A DNA stretch of 64,000 nucleotides from Clytia hemisphaerica (GCA_902728285.1 CACVBU010001361.1:558001-622000), one strand, 5' to 3'; positions 12,101-23,380 are shown, counted from the first letter of the stretch. Numbers and translations are program-made. Notes: generated by a model not told the origin, from the letters alone.

Positions 12101-15100
12101 TCGCGTTATATTTGCCGTAGTTCTTGATGTTTAGGAAAACTTTGATGTCAAGATACCTTATCGGGGAAAACTTCGTCGGGGAAAAGTGATAAAATTTCGG
12201 CGAAGTGACGAATATTTTTCCCGACGAAAATTTTCCCGGCTTTAATGCGTTTACCAAAACCAGCAAGTGAAGAATATTTTTCCCCGACGAAAATTTTCCC
12301 CGACGAAGTTTTCCCCGATAAGGTAAGCGGAGTGAAATAATAGACATGACACGCGATTCGTCGAAAAAAGGCAGCCGGGGGGGGGGTACTTAGGCAAGAG
12401 AAGGGTATGGGTATGTGCCGGCCTTAAGGGTGCCTTTTTTGAAACATAGCAGTTTGAAAAATCGGAAAATCAAACTTCAGTCCCACTAAGAATTGGAAAA
12501 ATAGGAAAATTTCAATTTTTTGCCCCCAGAAAGATAGAATTTGGTCAAATTAGTTCCAAAAAGTGAATTAAAATTCACACAATTTCCCTTGTTTCTTCTC
12601 CTCTTTATTCTGCTAAGGGTCCGAGGGGCAAACTTCGTCATAACTTCAATAATTTTTCAAATTCAACAATGACTTAGATTTACAGCAAAATAATTATCGA
12701 CATACATGTTTAAAGGTCCCTTTTTACAAAGAAAGAATTCTAGTTTTTACCGCCATTTCTTTTGAATGTATTTTAAATGTTGCTGTTGTTCTAAAAAACT
12801 TGTCTTGTGATTCTTGTGTTTTATTTTATATTTGTTCTTTTCTTTAACAGATTCTGTTTAAAAGATTTCTTTTGTTTTGAAAAGAATTCGAATGTCTCAA
12901 ATCAAATAAGGTCGCTAATTACATTCGAAAACATAAAACAAAAGAAAAGAAAGAAAAAAAAAGAAAAAGTCTAATCTATCAATCAAAACAAAGTCTTTAT
13001 AAAACGGCGCGAATCTGATTTAACACATTTGTGGAGCAAGAAGCAAAAGTCATCTTTTGAAAGAACAAAACATTGCTTGCGAAAACGAAAGTGACACACA
13101 AAAAACAAACCAACAAACAAACATACATACAGACTACGGCTATTAATATATAGATTTATTTTTATTGGGAAAATAATACCTTAAGTGGATAAATTTTGGC
13201 GGGGATTAAATTTGGCGAATTTGGCGATTTCTTCCAAAATTCCCCAAATTAAATCCTCGCCAAAATTTCAAAAATTGACCATTCGCCAAATTAAATCCCC
13301 GCCAAATTTAATAAAAAATTTTTAAGATAGAAATTCAATGGAGAACACGTATTTCTTAGTAAAATACCACGTATTTTTTTAGTTCACCAGAGACCAAAGC
13401 CTTCCCACTCGCCAAATTAAATCCCCGCTAAATTTTACATAATTGAGCATTCGCCAAATTAAATCCCCGCCAAAAATCGCACTTTGGTCATTCGCCAAAT
13501 TAAATCCACGCCAAAATTTATCCACTTAAGGTAGTATGCCATGAAAAGTACAAGAAATCAATTTTCCTAGAAAAATACAAAAAATTTACTTCCCTAGGAA
13601 AATACAAACCTTTAATGTTCCTAGGAAAACACAAAAAGTTAATTTTCCTAGGAAAACACAAAAAAATAATTTTCTAAGAAATATACATAAAATTAATTTT
13701 TTTAGAAAAATACACAAAATTTATTTTCCTAGGAAAATACAAACAATTAATTTCACTAGAAAAACACAAAAAATTTACTTTCCTAGGAAAATACAAACCT
13801 TTAATGTTCCTAGGAAAACACAAAAAATTAATTTTCCTAGGAAAACACAAAAAATTAATTTTCTAAGAAATATACATAAAGTTAATTTTTTTAGAAAAAT
13901 ACACAAAATTCATTTTCCTAGGAAAATACAAACAATTAATTTCACTAGAGAAACACAAAAAAATAATTTTCCTAGAAAAATACATACCGTAAATCCTCAA
14001 ATAAGCGCCCTGCTCAAATAATCGCCCCCCTTTTAGTTAAAATAATATTATAAGCGCCCAACTCGAATAAGCGCCCCCCTTTGAATAAGCGCCCCATCCA
14101 GGGAGGGGCGCTTATTCGAATATTGTTGTTGATTGAATATGATATTGAGTAGATACTTGTGTCTTAAAAAGAAAGAAAACGATTAAGAATAAAATGATAG
14201 ACATTGTCAATTTCAAAATCATTTCTTTTATTCTTCCTTTTTTGAAAAATAAACCCTTTGAAACAGTTAAATTTAAGCAGATTCCAAATTTGTTGATATA
14301 CTAATTTCTGAAATAAAAAAATCAACATAAAAGGGCTTGCGGAACGAGCGTTCTGTTTTCGCAAAGCGAAGAAATCTCAAAATGTATAAGAAATCGACGA
14401 CTCCATTATTAATACAGAATTTAAAAAACAAACTAATAAGACCTTTACCTTTCACCAATAATTTATTGCTAGTGAGTCATAACAATAATGTCAAAGAAGA
14501 GGATGTTGAAAAAATTAAAAGACAGATAAAAAAGTCATTTGTACTCGATTTTGTAATACTTTTGTAGTAGTTTCAAAAAATCTTCCTGGAAAAAGTATAA
14601 AGTAAGCTGCTCAATACAACTTTTCACAAGGTAAAATAAAAAAAATAAAAAAATAAAACTGTAAAGAGTAACATCGTAGCATGGACTTAATAACATAGGG
14701 GGATTACAGTGGTATTTAAAAGGGTAACACAGAGTATTTCATACAGGGCTTTTAAACTGAAAATAATTTGATGAGTTTTAAAAGATCCTTCTAGAATTTT
14801 TCAACAAACGTATCCTGTGAAAAAAAGACCCTATTTCAATCATGAAGTCATAAAAACAATAACACATTGATGTGTAGTTTTAGTAATAATGTAGTCTTTC
14901 TCTTCATTGTTTTGATTCTGTAGTTTTAAAATATTACAGTAAATGTGACATTGTAATATGGACTTTTTGATAGTTTAGGATGTCATAACTAAAAGTGGTA
15001 AAGAATAAAATCCATTTTTACAAAAATATCACTAATTTATAAATTCACCACTAGTTTTCATACATTCATGCAATCAAAAAAGCAAATCATGCAATGACTT

Positions 15101-17967
15101 CAAACCCCTTGAAACATTCCAATATTATAAGGCAGCAATCACGAACCTCTCCGGATGCATTTCATTTTGCCGGTAACATGTTCAGGAATTTTGAGGAAAA
15201 TGCTGTGAAAGAGCTTATTTTATTTGGAAATTATTTAAGGTGTTTGAACTGAATAATGACCACCAGCAGCAGTGAATTTGAAATTTTCTACTACTGACTT
15301 AAAAAGATTAAAAATAAAATGGAAGTGTATTTTTTGATTGCTGCCCTAACATGTAAAATTTAATGTCATCAAGCATCACATGTCACACACAAAACATCCC
15401 ATGTACCACCAAAACATTCACAATTTTGTCCCCCTTCTTGTATAGGTATATAGCTACATAATATTAATATTGAATCTTGATGGGAATCTGGTAATGTTTG
15501 CGTTTGCTTGATCTCAAACTACAACAAAGTTTTTCTTATGTCGTGTTGAATAATAGACCTTATTGAAGTTTTTGATTTTTCTAAAAAAGCGATGTGTATT
15601 ACAATAGAATTCCCTCGAGGAGTTCCTAAGAGATATTATTTGTAATACACTCGAAATAATCCCCCAATGCATCGCTTTTTTAGAAAAGTCAAAAACTCCG
15701 ATAAGGTCCATTAATAAATAATGTGTCTGTTCTTCGCAGCATACCTCCTCAACAAATGTTACTGACCACAATCACCCAATATTCGATGACGTATGTATGA
15801 TCTTTGTCGTAAAAATAGACAACATGACAAAAAAATCATTGTTCGGCTGAATGAAAAGTTTAACCACGACATGACATTTCCAATAAAATTATAAAGTCAA
15901 AATGCTAAAATATTTCGAAATCCAAATGTTGCTATAAATCTGACTTGACAGTTGCAGATATTTGGTTTGATCTCAAGTCAAGCCATAAAAATAGTTTTCG
16001 ATGAGATCAATTGATGTAGTAGGAATGGTTACTCCAATCAATTGTCACAAAAATGTGCCATGCAGTATGGATGCCACTAGGTAAACAACCATTTGTCAAA
16101 CCATTGCATTTATCGAAAATTTCAAGTTGACAACAAAAAAAAACAGCCACACACATTATTGTCGCATTAGCAAGTGGATGGTAGGACAGCTCTCCTCTCC
16201 CAGAGGAAGTGGTAAAAAACCTCAAGAATGATACTCGAGTAAAATTTACAATAAGTGTGAACAGCAGCAACGCTATTTTACAAGCAAATGATGTCTTCCA
16301 GCTTAAAAAATCAGCAGGATCATGCCTTAACAAAAATCGCCATCTTTGTTTCGCAAGTGTGCAAAAGTGAAAGTAGCAGCAACGACACAAAAACAAACAT
16401 CTCGCACTTGATTGGATAGTCAAACTCGATATAATTTTAAAAACACTTTTATTTTATAAAAAAAAGAAAAGTCTACTTTGCTCGGGGTTTTTTCGTGAGC
16501 CAAATCGGTAGCATTTCTCGAACATATACAAATTTACGTCCCGCGTACACAGATCTTGCCAAAGGATGCGGAACGCGCGTTTGAGCGCGCTGCGCGCGCT
16601 CAAACGCACGTTCCGCAAAAAGCGCCCCGCTCGAATAAGCGCCCCCCTTAGAGCCTGAAAAATTAGTTATTCGAGGATTTACCTAGGAAAATACAATGAA
16701 ATTCATTTTCGTCTGAAAATAGAAGAAGTCAATTTTTTTCATTAAATTGATTCTCCCTAGAAAATTACAAGAAATTAGTTATCCTTGCAAAAAGAAATAT
16801 GGCATAATCTGTCATAATATTTCGTTCCCAGGTAGATACAAGAAAGATGAAAGTTATTTATAATGATAAATTTGGACGATCACAATTTCCCTAGATCATT
16901 ATAAACAATAAATGAATTTTTAATTTCCAGGTGGCAGTTTATTCCATGTTCGTTTCCATCATGGCTTTCCACGCCAAAGTGAGTGATCCTACCATCGGTG
17001 GTACATACATGACTCTTCTGAACACTATTTCCAATCTGGGATCCAACTGGCCTGCTACTTTAGTCCTGTGGCTGGTTGACCCTCTCACCATGAAACAATG
17101 CACAGATGGTGGATTGGGAAATGAAGCTAACACTTGCTCAACACCTGATTTCACTAAGGTATACTTTCGAAATCAAGATTGAATTAATATCCTTGAAAGC
17201 CTCGTTTTTGTAATGGAATAGCTACAGATGACTCTCGCTAATTCGAACTCTAACGGGGAGTCTTACTTGTTCGAATAACGGAGAGAATCGAATTATAGAG
17301 GATTTAAGAGGGTTTCTCCCTGACGGGAACTGAGAAAAAGTTCGAATTATAGAAAGATTCCAATGATAGGAGTTCGGATACGCGAGAGTCTTCTGTATAT
17401 CGAAAAAACATAATAAGGTTTGAACAAAGAAAACGAGTCTTCAGTGAAATCCATCCTATATTTGACACATTTGATAGTTGGTCTAAAAGACTCTTTTACT
17501 TTTGAATGCAACCACTCACAAACACTTGTTATGTCAAATAATATTGATCTTGATGTAGTAGGGGAACAACCCTTGGAATCCGTTGCATGATTCATGGGAC
17601 TCAACCGCGTGTGATTGGTTCGAAAGTAGATTTTGAAACTTTCTTGAGAGGGGGCCGGGATTTAGGCCCAGCAGAAGTTTTTATTGCTAAAAACTGACGT
17701 TGTAGGCAAGATTCCTAACCCCCAAAATAGGTAAAAAAACTTACGAATTTTTAAAATACTGAGCAAAAAAAAGACAACAATTCCCTAATTTTTCAATCCT
17801 CTTTTTAGCAATGCACTGATGCTGGTGGTAAATGCAATACTTATATTGATGGATACTACATCGAATCTATTTCATGTGTAGTCATCGGCTTCATGTGGCT
17901 CCTATGGCGAAGGCGCTCATTACAAAATTTGCAAAGCTATAAAGCAACTGCTTGGAAAGTAACTTAG
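9149..17967 (+). CDS. SLC33A1: Acetyl-coenzyme A transporter 1 (SLC33A1 family), seven exons
   Basis: This is a polytopic ER/Golgi membrane protein that moves cytosolic acetyl-CoA into the lumen, where it feeds lysine and glycolipid acetylation. Exons as read: 9149-9535, 10140-10425, 10679-10860, 11112-11253, 11609-11775, 16931-17158, 17809-17967; all introns are GT-AG and the phases join without a break, giving 516 residues (human about 549). Family signatures are strong: LYILQGIPLG in the first membrane segment, WPFSLKLLWAPFVDA, FGRRKTWLVP, FLAATQDIAVDGWALTM, VGYASTCNSVGQTAG, AADSVTGLKL, KVSDPTIGGTYMTLLNT and ALWLVDPLT-like LWLVDPLT near the C-terminus. The start could instead be the Met at 9197, since the N-terminus is a poorly conserved charged leader. 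Intron 5 is 5.2 kb and full of repeats. The start codon and the lack of an obvious AATAAA after 17967 are the uncertain points. Confidence 0.95.
10617..10692 (+). repeat. Tandem duplication of the exon 3 splice acceptor
   Basis: The acceptor context TGCATTWTGTGCAGGTTTTCTG occurs twice, with the AG at 10630-10631 and again at 10677-10678, 47-48 bp apart. Only the downstream copy keeps the SLC33A1 frame (GFLFFWG). Using the upstream copy would add 47 bases and shift the frame. Confidence 0.75.
12156..12323. mobile_element. 168-bp MITE with TA target duplication (intron 5 of SLC33A1)
   Basis: The left end CCTTATCGGGGAAAACTTCG is inverted at the right end, and TA flanks both sides (12154-12155 and 12324-12325). 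The interior repeats CCCCGACGAAAATTTT. The TA duplication suggests a Tc1/mariner-type origin. Similar CCTTA ends occur in the elements at 13189 and 24969. Confidence 0.8.
12370..12600. repeat. Poly-G-led dispersed repeat fragment
   Basis: A run of G followed by GTACTTAGGCAAGA and then GGGTGCCTTTTTT-type sequence. The same order (poly-G, GTACTAGGGCAAGA, then GGGTGCCTTTTTTTGG) is found at 54380-54620, so this is a dispersed family. No ends were defined. The remainder of intron 5 up to 13188 shows nothing recognisable. Confidence 0.5.
13189..13531. mobile_element. 343-bp MITE carrying TTTGGCGGGGATT boxes, TA target duplication
   Basis: The left terminus CCTTAAGTGGATAAATTTTG and its exact inverse at the right end bound the element, with TA on both sides (13187-13188 and 13532-13533). 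Inside, the block ATTCGCCAAATTAAATCCCC is repeated several times in both orientations. Related elements are at 21213, 24969 and 51647. Confidence 0.85.
13540..13986. repeat. CCTAGG minisatellite, left part
   Basis: Tandem units of about 28-30 bp built on the palindrome TTTTCCTAGGAAAA followed by YACAAAAAATTAA. Units vary and a block of about seven of them appears to be repeated once, which is a higher-order repeat. The array resumes at 16684 on the other side of an inserted element. Confidence 0.85.
15556..15708. mobile_element. 153-bp MITE-like inverted repeat, 39-bp arms
   Basis: The left arm GACCTTATTGAAGTTTTTGA continues through CTAAAAAAGCGATG, and its inverse stands at 15670-15708 with a few mismatches. 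No clear target duplication was read. It sits inside the 2.7-kb element. Confidence 0.75.
16568..16616. repeat. GC-rich hairpin (23-bp arms, 3-bp loop)
   Basis: GCGGAACGCGCGTTTGAGCG continues to 16590 and pairs with 16594-16616 with one mismatch. In such AT-rich surroundings this CpG-dense stem stands out. It lies near the right end of the 13987-16683 element. Confidence 0.85.
16684..16780. repeat. CCTAGG minisatellite, right part
   Basis: The same CCTAGGAAAATACA units as 13540-13986 continue here after the inserted element, showing that the two stretches were once one array just upstream of exon 6 of SLC33A1. Confidence 0.75.
17225..17395. mobile_element. 171-bp pogo/Tigger-like MITE in intron 6 of SLC33A1
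   Basis: The left end CAGATGACTCTCGCTAATTC and the inverted right end CAGAAGACTCTCGCGTATCC resemble the CAG-GACTCTCG termini of pogo/Tigger elements. TA flanks both ends (17223-17224 and 17396-17397), the target duplication expected for this group. The interior repeats TTCGAATTATAGA. Confidence 0.8.
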
Positions 17968-18554
17968 AACTTTGATAGTAGTTTGTTTTATCATGATGCT
18001 TTTGAGGACTCTAAATTTCTAGAACGCCAGGATGGAACCATGTTCTACCCATGTGTTAGATAAGTGAGTGATCCTTTAGCTCAAGGGATCTACTCACTCA
18101 AGTAACTTTGAAGAGTTTTCATAAATTTTACTTTGCTCCTATGACGTAATTTTTTATCTGGAAAGTGTTGGAAAGCTCATTTCATATGGAGTTGGGCTTT
18201 CGCATAGCATGAATATAAGAACCAGAGGTTTTCACTGAAGTCAGGATAAACTTGACTTACTGTTCGAATAGATTTATCTCGAGTTTTTTTTTTTAATTTT
18301 AGGAATTTTTATTATATTTCTTCAGCATTTAACTTTTATTTATTTTTAGAAAATTGAAACAACTATTCAAATACTTTGAGAATATAAACATAGATAAAGG
18401 GGAAATTTACTATGGAAACTATTTTTCTTGCCTGGACCAAGGAAGTATATTTCGGTAAATGATAAAAAATGACAGAAACGTTACATAACATATACGTCAT
18501 ATTGTGAAAGAATCGATCCAAGACGTATTTGTTGCTTGTAGCTCTCGAGTTCTC
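17968..18554. other. Space between convergent genes
   Basis: This carries the 3' flank of SLC33A1 (+) and of the 18555-19817 gene (-). A pair of overlapping TTTATT at 18335-18344 would be AATAAA on the - strand and is the best polyadenylation signal for that gene. No clear AATAAA was seen for SLC33A1. Confidence 0.45.
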
Positions 18555-19817
18555 TTACCTGCCTACCTTCTCTTGCTGTCTTGAAGTATCTTTATTTGGT
18601 ATAATTGCATTAAGACGAGAGACTATGGTGTATGGAACACAGTTCAGCGTAGGACAAGGTGGTCTTTGAGCGGGTGGAGTGGCGCAAGGACATACCCTTG
18701 GTAAAGTAGTGGCTGGTTTCTGTGTCGTTGAAGGACCATAAGGCCAAACATTGTTTGTAGGTCTTTTTGTTCTCCAGTTGCTAGGGTATACAGTGATCGG
18801 TCTACGCGTGCTTCGAATTGGTGTAGGTTGGTTGCATCCTGGTATGATTGAAGAAGTAGGGCCAAGCATCCCTCCATCGATGTTCTCACAATCAACCTTT
18901 GGCGAAGGTTTTGCACTATGTGATCCACCACAGTTTGCATCAGAATCTTTGCAATCTTTCACCTTTTTTTCATTAGTTTGATCATGGTCCTTATCCTCTA
19001 CATCAGCCCTATCATCATGACCCTCACCGTCCTCCTCGTTATCCTCCTGGTCCACATCATCCTCTTCATCCTCTTCCTCATCTTCATACCCTTGGTCATC
19101 TTCCTCTTCATCTTCTTCTCCCTGCTCCTCCTCCATTGTTTCAATTTCCTTGTCCTGATCTTTTGAGCCTTCCTCTGTATTCCAATTTTTGTTGAAATTC
19201 TTTCCACCTCTCCACTTTCTTCTGCCTTTCTTTCCTCTCGCCCTTTCGCGCCAGTTCTGAGCACGCCATTTCCTAGGTCTAAGGATGAAAAAAGTTATAG
19301 ATATCAAAAGAAAAACAAGCATTTTCTTTCCTGATTGCAAAAAAACTAAAAGCCCGAAAACTTTCAAGTTTCAAAAATGTTAGTAAACCCCTGACTTTCC
19401 TCAAAGAAGATACACATGCCATTGAAAATTCTTTTTAAATTACCTTTGAGGCCATTTCCTTCCTTTTCCTTTGTTTCGATTTCTGTGTCCTTTTCTGCGG
19501 TGTTGATTTCTCCACCGGCCCCTCATACCTTTTCCTCTTCGTCCGTTTAGTCGCCTATTTTTCCATTTACGGATAGACGGTATGTTGTTTTCATACAGGA
19601 CCTGTTTCTTTCCTGCGTAGTCTACATTGTTGAGTTTAAAGGATGGAAAGTAGTTGCCCACATTTTGTCTTTGGAGAGGTTCGTCTTCGTGTAATGATGA
19701 AGTTACATTTTCTCCTTGGATTACCGTTTCTTCCGCAGGAGAAATTTCACATTGATCTGAAGAAGAATCAGATTGATTGTTTAGCGCTTTAAGTATACTT
19801 TGTCGTTGCCGATTCAT
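18555..19817 (-). CDS. Unrecognised two-exon gene: basic, acidic and Cys/Pro segments
   Basis: I do not recognise this protein. Exon 1 is 19817-19444 and exon 2 is 19278-18555; the GTAATT donor and TTAG acceptor join in phase 2 to give 365 residues. The order is a polar N-terminus (SDSSSDQCE), a basic Arg/Lys/Trp block that runs across the splice (RKWKNRR, KGRKWPQR, RKWRAQNWRER, RKWRGGKNF), a strongly acidic tract of about 60 residues rich in Glu and Asp, and a Pro/Thr tail with Cys clusters (CPCATPP, PPCPTLNC). The matching basic composition on both sides of the intron supports the splice. An alternative model starts at the ATG at 19322 inside the intron, where the pyrimidine tract encodes MLVFLLISITFFIL, a signal-peptide-like start. 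Only 20 bp separate the exon 1 ATG from a GGACCTACC repeat, so upstream exons may be missing. Confidence 0.6.
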
Positions 19818-19837
19818 GATATTCAAAACGTAATTTT

Positions 19838-20535
19838 TGGACCTACCTCCGGGTACCCCGGTGGAGGTTCTATAAATTAACCCATGTCCGTTCGTCCGTC
19901 CGTCTGTTACCAGCTTTTCTCAAGATTGGCTCATTAGTTTTTTCTGATTTTTTGCACAATGATGCAAAATGGCAATGCCCAGAACGTGACGGAGCCCGAT
20001 TTTTGAGAAAAAATTTATTTGAGCAAATTTGGGCCAAAAACTACCTAAAATTAGGGTTTTTTGGACTTTGTGCAAAATCCTGTCATTACTTTTTTCTGAT
20101 TTTTTGTACAAAGATGGAGGGCAAGATTCTCTAAAGAATGGCTGAAGTTGTTTTTCCCGGAAAATTCTTATTCGCCTTAAAAAACGGATTTTCGTATTTT
20201 GGGGAAATTCCCTTTAACCAAATAAGAAAATATAGCTTTTCTCAATGTTGACTCATAATTTTTTACTGATTTTTTGCACAATGATGCAAAATGGCAATGC
20301 CCAAAATGTGACGGAGCCAGATTTTTAAGAAAAATTTTTTTGGGCAAATTTGGGCCAAAAACAGCTTAAAAGGTTTTTTGGGCCTGAATGGTTTAAGTGA
20401 TTTTCGTATTTGGGGAAATTCCTTACCATTTTACATTATTCAACACACAAGCTTTATTTTTCCATTCTGAATTTTTGTACAATTATTGTCACTTTTTTCT
20501 TATTTTCATCTGATGTTAATCATTAGGTAGGTCCA
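19838..20535. mobile_element. GGACCTACC-ended repeat, copy A
   Basis: It starts TGGACCTACC and ends GGTAGGTCCA (inverted). After the left end come CCCCGGTGGAGGT, a CTATAAATTAACC block and a run of GTTCGTCCGTCC, followed by two tandem units that share TGATTTTTTGCACAATGATG and GTGACGGAGCC. Copies B (25201-26240) and C (52649-54259) have the same organisation. No transposase is seen. Confidence 0.75.
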
Positions 20536-20776
20536 TTCAGCATGTTGCTTGTTTCTACTGAAAAATCCAGTTTTTTGCCAGTAGTGGCAAATTGAATTTC
20601 GAGAATTTTTATTTTCATTTCTACATAAACTGGCATAGAGAATTAAAAGACTTCTATCGAGTGGGTCTCATGGTGAGGTGTTTCTGTTCGTTCGAATCAT
20701 GCCCAATAATGGGTGTTTATAGATTTTTTTTTCTACTCTTGCTGCTATTTGTATTTGCTAGTATTTTGCTCGATTA

Positions 20777-21061
20777 CTCTTAGGTTCCAAATAAACGGGG
20801 GGGTTCGAATAAACGGGGGGGTTGGAAAATTTTATAGATTTTAATAAACGGGGGGGACCTAATTGCCGGGTGGGTTGGAAATTGTACTTCTGAAACCCAA
20901 AAATAAGGTAAAAATAGGCTAAAATCAGGCTATTTAGAGCAAAATAAGGGGCCTTCTCTTTGACAGCTGAAAAACGGGGGGGTCCTAATAAGGTCCGGGG
21001 GGGTTGGAAAATTTTCGAAAAATTAACAAGCGGGGGGGCCCGTTTATTTGGAACCTAAGAG
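20777..21061. mobile_element. 285-bp MITE with poly-G blocks, TA target duplication
   Basis: The ends CTCTTAGGTTCCAAATAAAC and its inverse are flanked by TA (20775-20776 and 21062-21063). The interior repeats AATAAACGGGGGGGTT-type blocks. A related, less complete copy is at 40838-41040. Confidence 0.85.
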
Positions 21062-21212
21062 TACCGAGACTAACCTAGAGCAAAATTGTTTAAATTTGCC
21101 AAAGCTGAAGTTTTCCCTTGAAAAGTCGTGACCATCAAAAATTGAGCTAAAACCTGCTTTTATAGATGTGTTCTTGTTTTTTGCATGGTCTGAACAAATG
21201 TGGTTAAAATTA

Positions 21213-21380
21213 CCTTAAAGGAAGAAATTTTGGCGGGAATTTAATTTGGCGGTTGTAGGATATTTTTGGCCAAAAGCGTTATTAAATAAGCAAAAGAAAC
21301 CTGTTTTAACGCTATTTTAAGGCTTGAAATAGCATGAATTTGAGGAATGTGTGAAATAAATTAAATTTGGCGGGAAACAT
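21213..21380. mobile_element. Fragment of the TTTGGCGGGAA MITE family
   Basis: It begins TA then CCTTAAAGGAAGAAATTTTG followed by GCGGGAATTTAATTTGGCGG, as in the element at 51647. A TTAAATTTGGCGGGAAAC block near 21360 may be the remnant of the other side, but the right terminus is lost. Confidence 0.65.
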
Positions 21381-21936
21381 GCAACACTTACGTCTCTCAA
21401 ACGAAGCAAACGACAAACAAAATAAATTGAAAACAAATTGGGTTCTTTTGACCAACATCCTTGCCAGTAAAAAGTGTTACCTTTATCTGTTTTTTTTCCC
21501 ACAGTTGTTGTTTTGTTAACTGAAACCTTCTGTATGCTGATTTATATTTCCTTGTCAAGAAAGTTTTGGCTGTGAAAATCCACTTGAGCTAAAGTCTAGG
21601 CTTCTGCTCATCCTCTAGCGAATAGAGTTTCGTACAGGAAATATTTTCTTTATAGGAACCAGCAAATTTTTGTTGAGGCTCGGCTGTTCTAACTATTTTT
21701 GACACTTTTGGCCTCGAATTGTTCCTATCCTATTGTAATTTTTAGGGCAAATGAAATTTGGGTTATGTCTGGCTTAATACCCTATTGTTTTCACTGTTTT
21801 GACCCTTAATTCGACCCTTAATTTGCCCGAAATTCAGCAGTTCCAGGCTGAGGGGTTGTTCTTGAATTGTTCTTGTTTTTGACATTTTTGAGCCTCATTG
21901 TTCCTTTAAAAGTGTTCTAATAAAAAAAAGAAGGTT
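21381..21936. other. Intergenic, nothing recognised
   Basis: No gene, RNA gene or paired repeat was found in this interval. Confidence 0.4.
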
Positions 21937-22253
21937 GTCTGTCTCAAAAGTATGAGGACATATGTTTTTTGACATCTTCTCAGCACCCATCATGCTATGT
22001 TAGAAAGTAATTACACATGTTGGAAAGATATTTCCATTGAGAATAATCCTAGAAAAATTCATGTCAAAATATCAATTTTTTTCATTTTCACTTTTCAATT
22101 TTAAAACATCTTATATCCTTTAGATTAGTATCTTTGGGAATATCTTTCCAACAGTGTATAACTTTCTAAGATACAGTAGCATGAAAAGAGAAAATAATGA
22201 GAAAATGAGAAAATATTCAAAAACTAAAGTGTCCACGTACTTTTGAGACAGAC
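21937..22253. mobile_element. 317-bp MITE with GTCTGTCTCAAAAGTA ends
   Basis: The left end GTCTGTCTCAAAAGTATG is inverted at 22236-22253 with one or two mismatches. A second inverted pair inside (21999-22031 with 22138-22168, around GTTGGAAAGATATT) makes it largely self-complementary. No target duplication is clear. Confidence 0.75.
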
Positions 22254-22310
22254 TTTAGTTACACGGGGATAGTTTTCGTTTAGCCCTCTACAAAGCCTTA
22301 TCACCTTTCG

Positions 22311-22826
22311 AAAAATATGTTGCGCGAAAACAAAAAAGGGCTAGATTTAATCTGTCATTCTAAGTGGAGCGGCAAAAAGGATTGGGGGCTTTTAACTTAA
22401 TATTTAATATATAATAATAATAAATCTCTTTTATCACCTGTAAGATTAAGTACATGGTTTGGGAAAAAATAAAAATAAAAACAAATATATACACCGTTAA
22501 AAAGAGGAAACGAATATATAAAATATATACAACGTTCAAAAAGGAAACAACGTTCAGGGACAAGATCAGACACAAATTATGTTGTGATTCTTATGACTCT
22601 TATCCAATATTACGTGGACAAGATCAAGATTGTTCGTATAAATAGTGTTTGCTGCCCTTGTGAGAAAGCTATAGTCGATATTGTTAGTACAGCTGAGTTG
22701 ATGTTGATTATATATAATGGAAGGGCTAAGGCATTTGCCCCAAGCACCCAAGCCTTATTAGCGCTGCACTTAGAATGACAGATTGAATCTAATCTTTTTT
22801 TTGTTTTCGCGCGACATTTTTCGAAA
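22311..22826. mobile_element. Inverted-repeat element with ~55-bp TIRs
   Basis: The left end TTTCGAAAAATATGTTGCGC continues through GAAAACAAAAAA and AATCTGTCATTCTAAGTG, and its inverse is at about 22770-22826. The interior has no recognisable protein. Sequence related to the outer right flank (CATTTTTCGAAATCTGACG) reappears near 57215-57240. Confidence 0.7.
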
Positions 22827-23380
22827 TCTGACGAAAGGTTTTACTTTCATTTCAATCTGGCGTTTGAGTGAAACCACCGGGCCGCGCGTAAATGTTTCGG
22901 CCCTATGTTATGACTCTCGAGTCATCGAACCCTAGGAAAAGTACTACGGATTAGAAAAAACGAAAAAACGAGAAAAATTGAAGGGACTTTCCCGTAATTC
23001 AAACTTCTCAGAAATGGGCCGGGAGAATGTGCGTTTCCCGTGCGTTTTCACCGTTGTGTATAAAATTGTTTGGGTGGTAACGAATGCGTTTTTGCCTGCT
23101 AGGGGTTAGGGAAAGTGGGCTTTCAGCTTCTAACTTTTGATAGCAATATTTGTTGCGGGCTTTGTTGACTTTGTTGTGACAGTATTCCAAGGCAAACTTA
23201 AAATCCGTAAATATAAAAAATCTTTAAAGCGCCGAAAACGCTATATTGCCATAAGCCGTGTGTCCTAGCCTTGTGAATACGGGCTTAGTTAACTATACTA
23301 GGCTAGATCTTTCGCTGCTCGCGAAAATAAGTTCCCTTTAAGCCTAAGTATTTCAAATTTCGAAATTGAAAGAAATTCAT
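22827..23380. other. Upstream of the tRNA cluster, nothing recognised
   Basis: No coding sequence is evident. The open frame on - at 23008-23190 has no recognisable features. Confidence 0.4.

Larger units (their letters stand above)
13987..16683. mobile_element. 2.7-kb element inserted in the CCTAGG minisatellite
   Basis: The left end CCGTAAATCCTCAAATAAG and right end TTATTCGAGGATTTACC are inverted relative to each other, with TA at 13985-13986 and 16684-16685. Both ends carry multiple AATAAGCGCCCC motifs. No transposase could be recognised in 2.7 kb; the open frames at 14164-14567 and 16007-16423 resemble nothing known. It carries its own nested MITE (15556-15708) and a GC-rich hairpin (16568-16616). 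Confidence 0.65.

Noticed and set aside
16007..16423. 138-residue open frame on - in SLC33A1 intron 5
   Set aside because: Lies within a repeat element, has no recognisable domain and no splice context.
18978..19166. Hydrophobic open frame on + (Ile/Leu/Phe-rich)
   Set aside because: It is the complement of the Glu/Asp-rich tract of the gene on -, which produces Leu/Ile/Phe codons by base composition.
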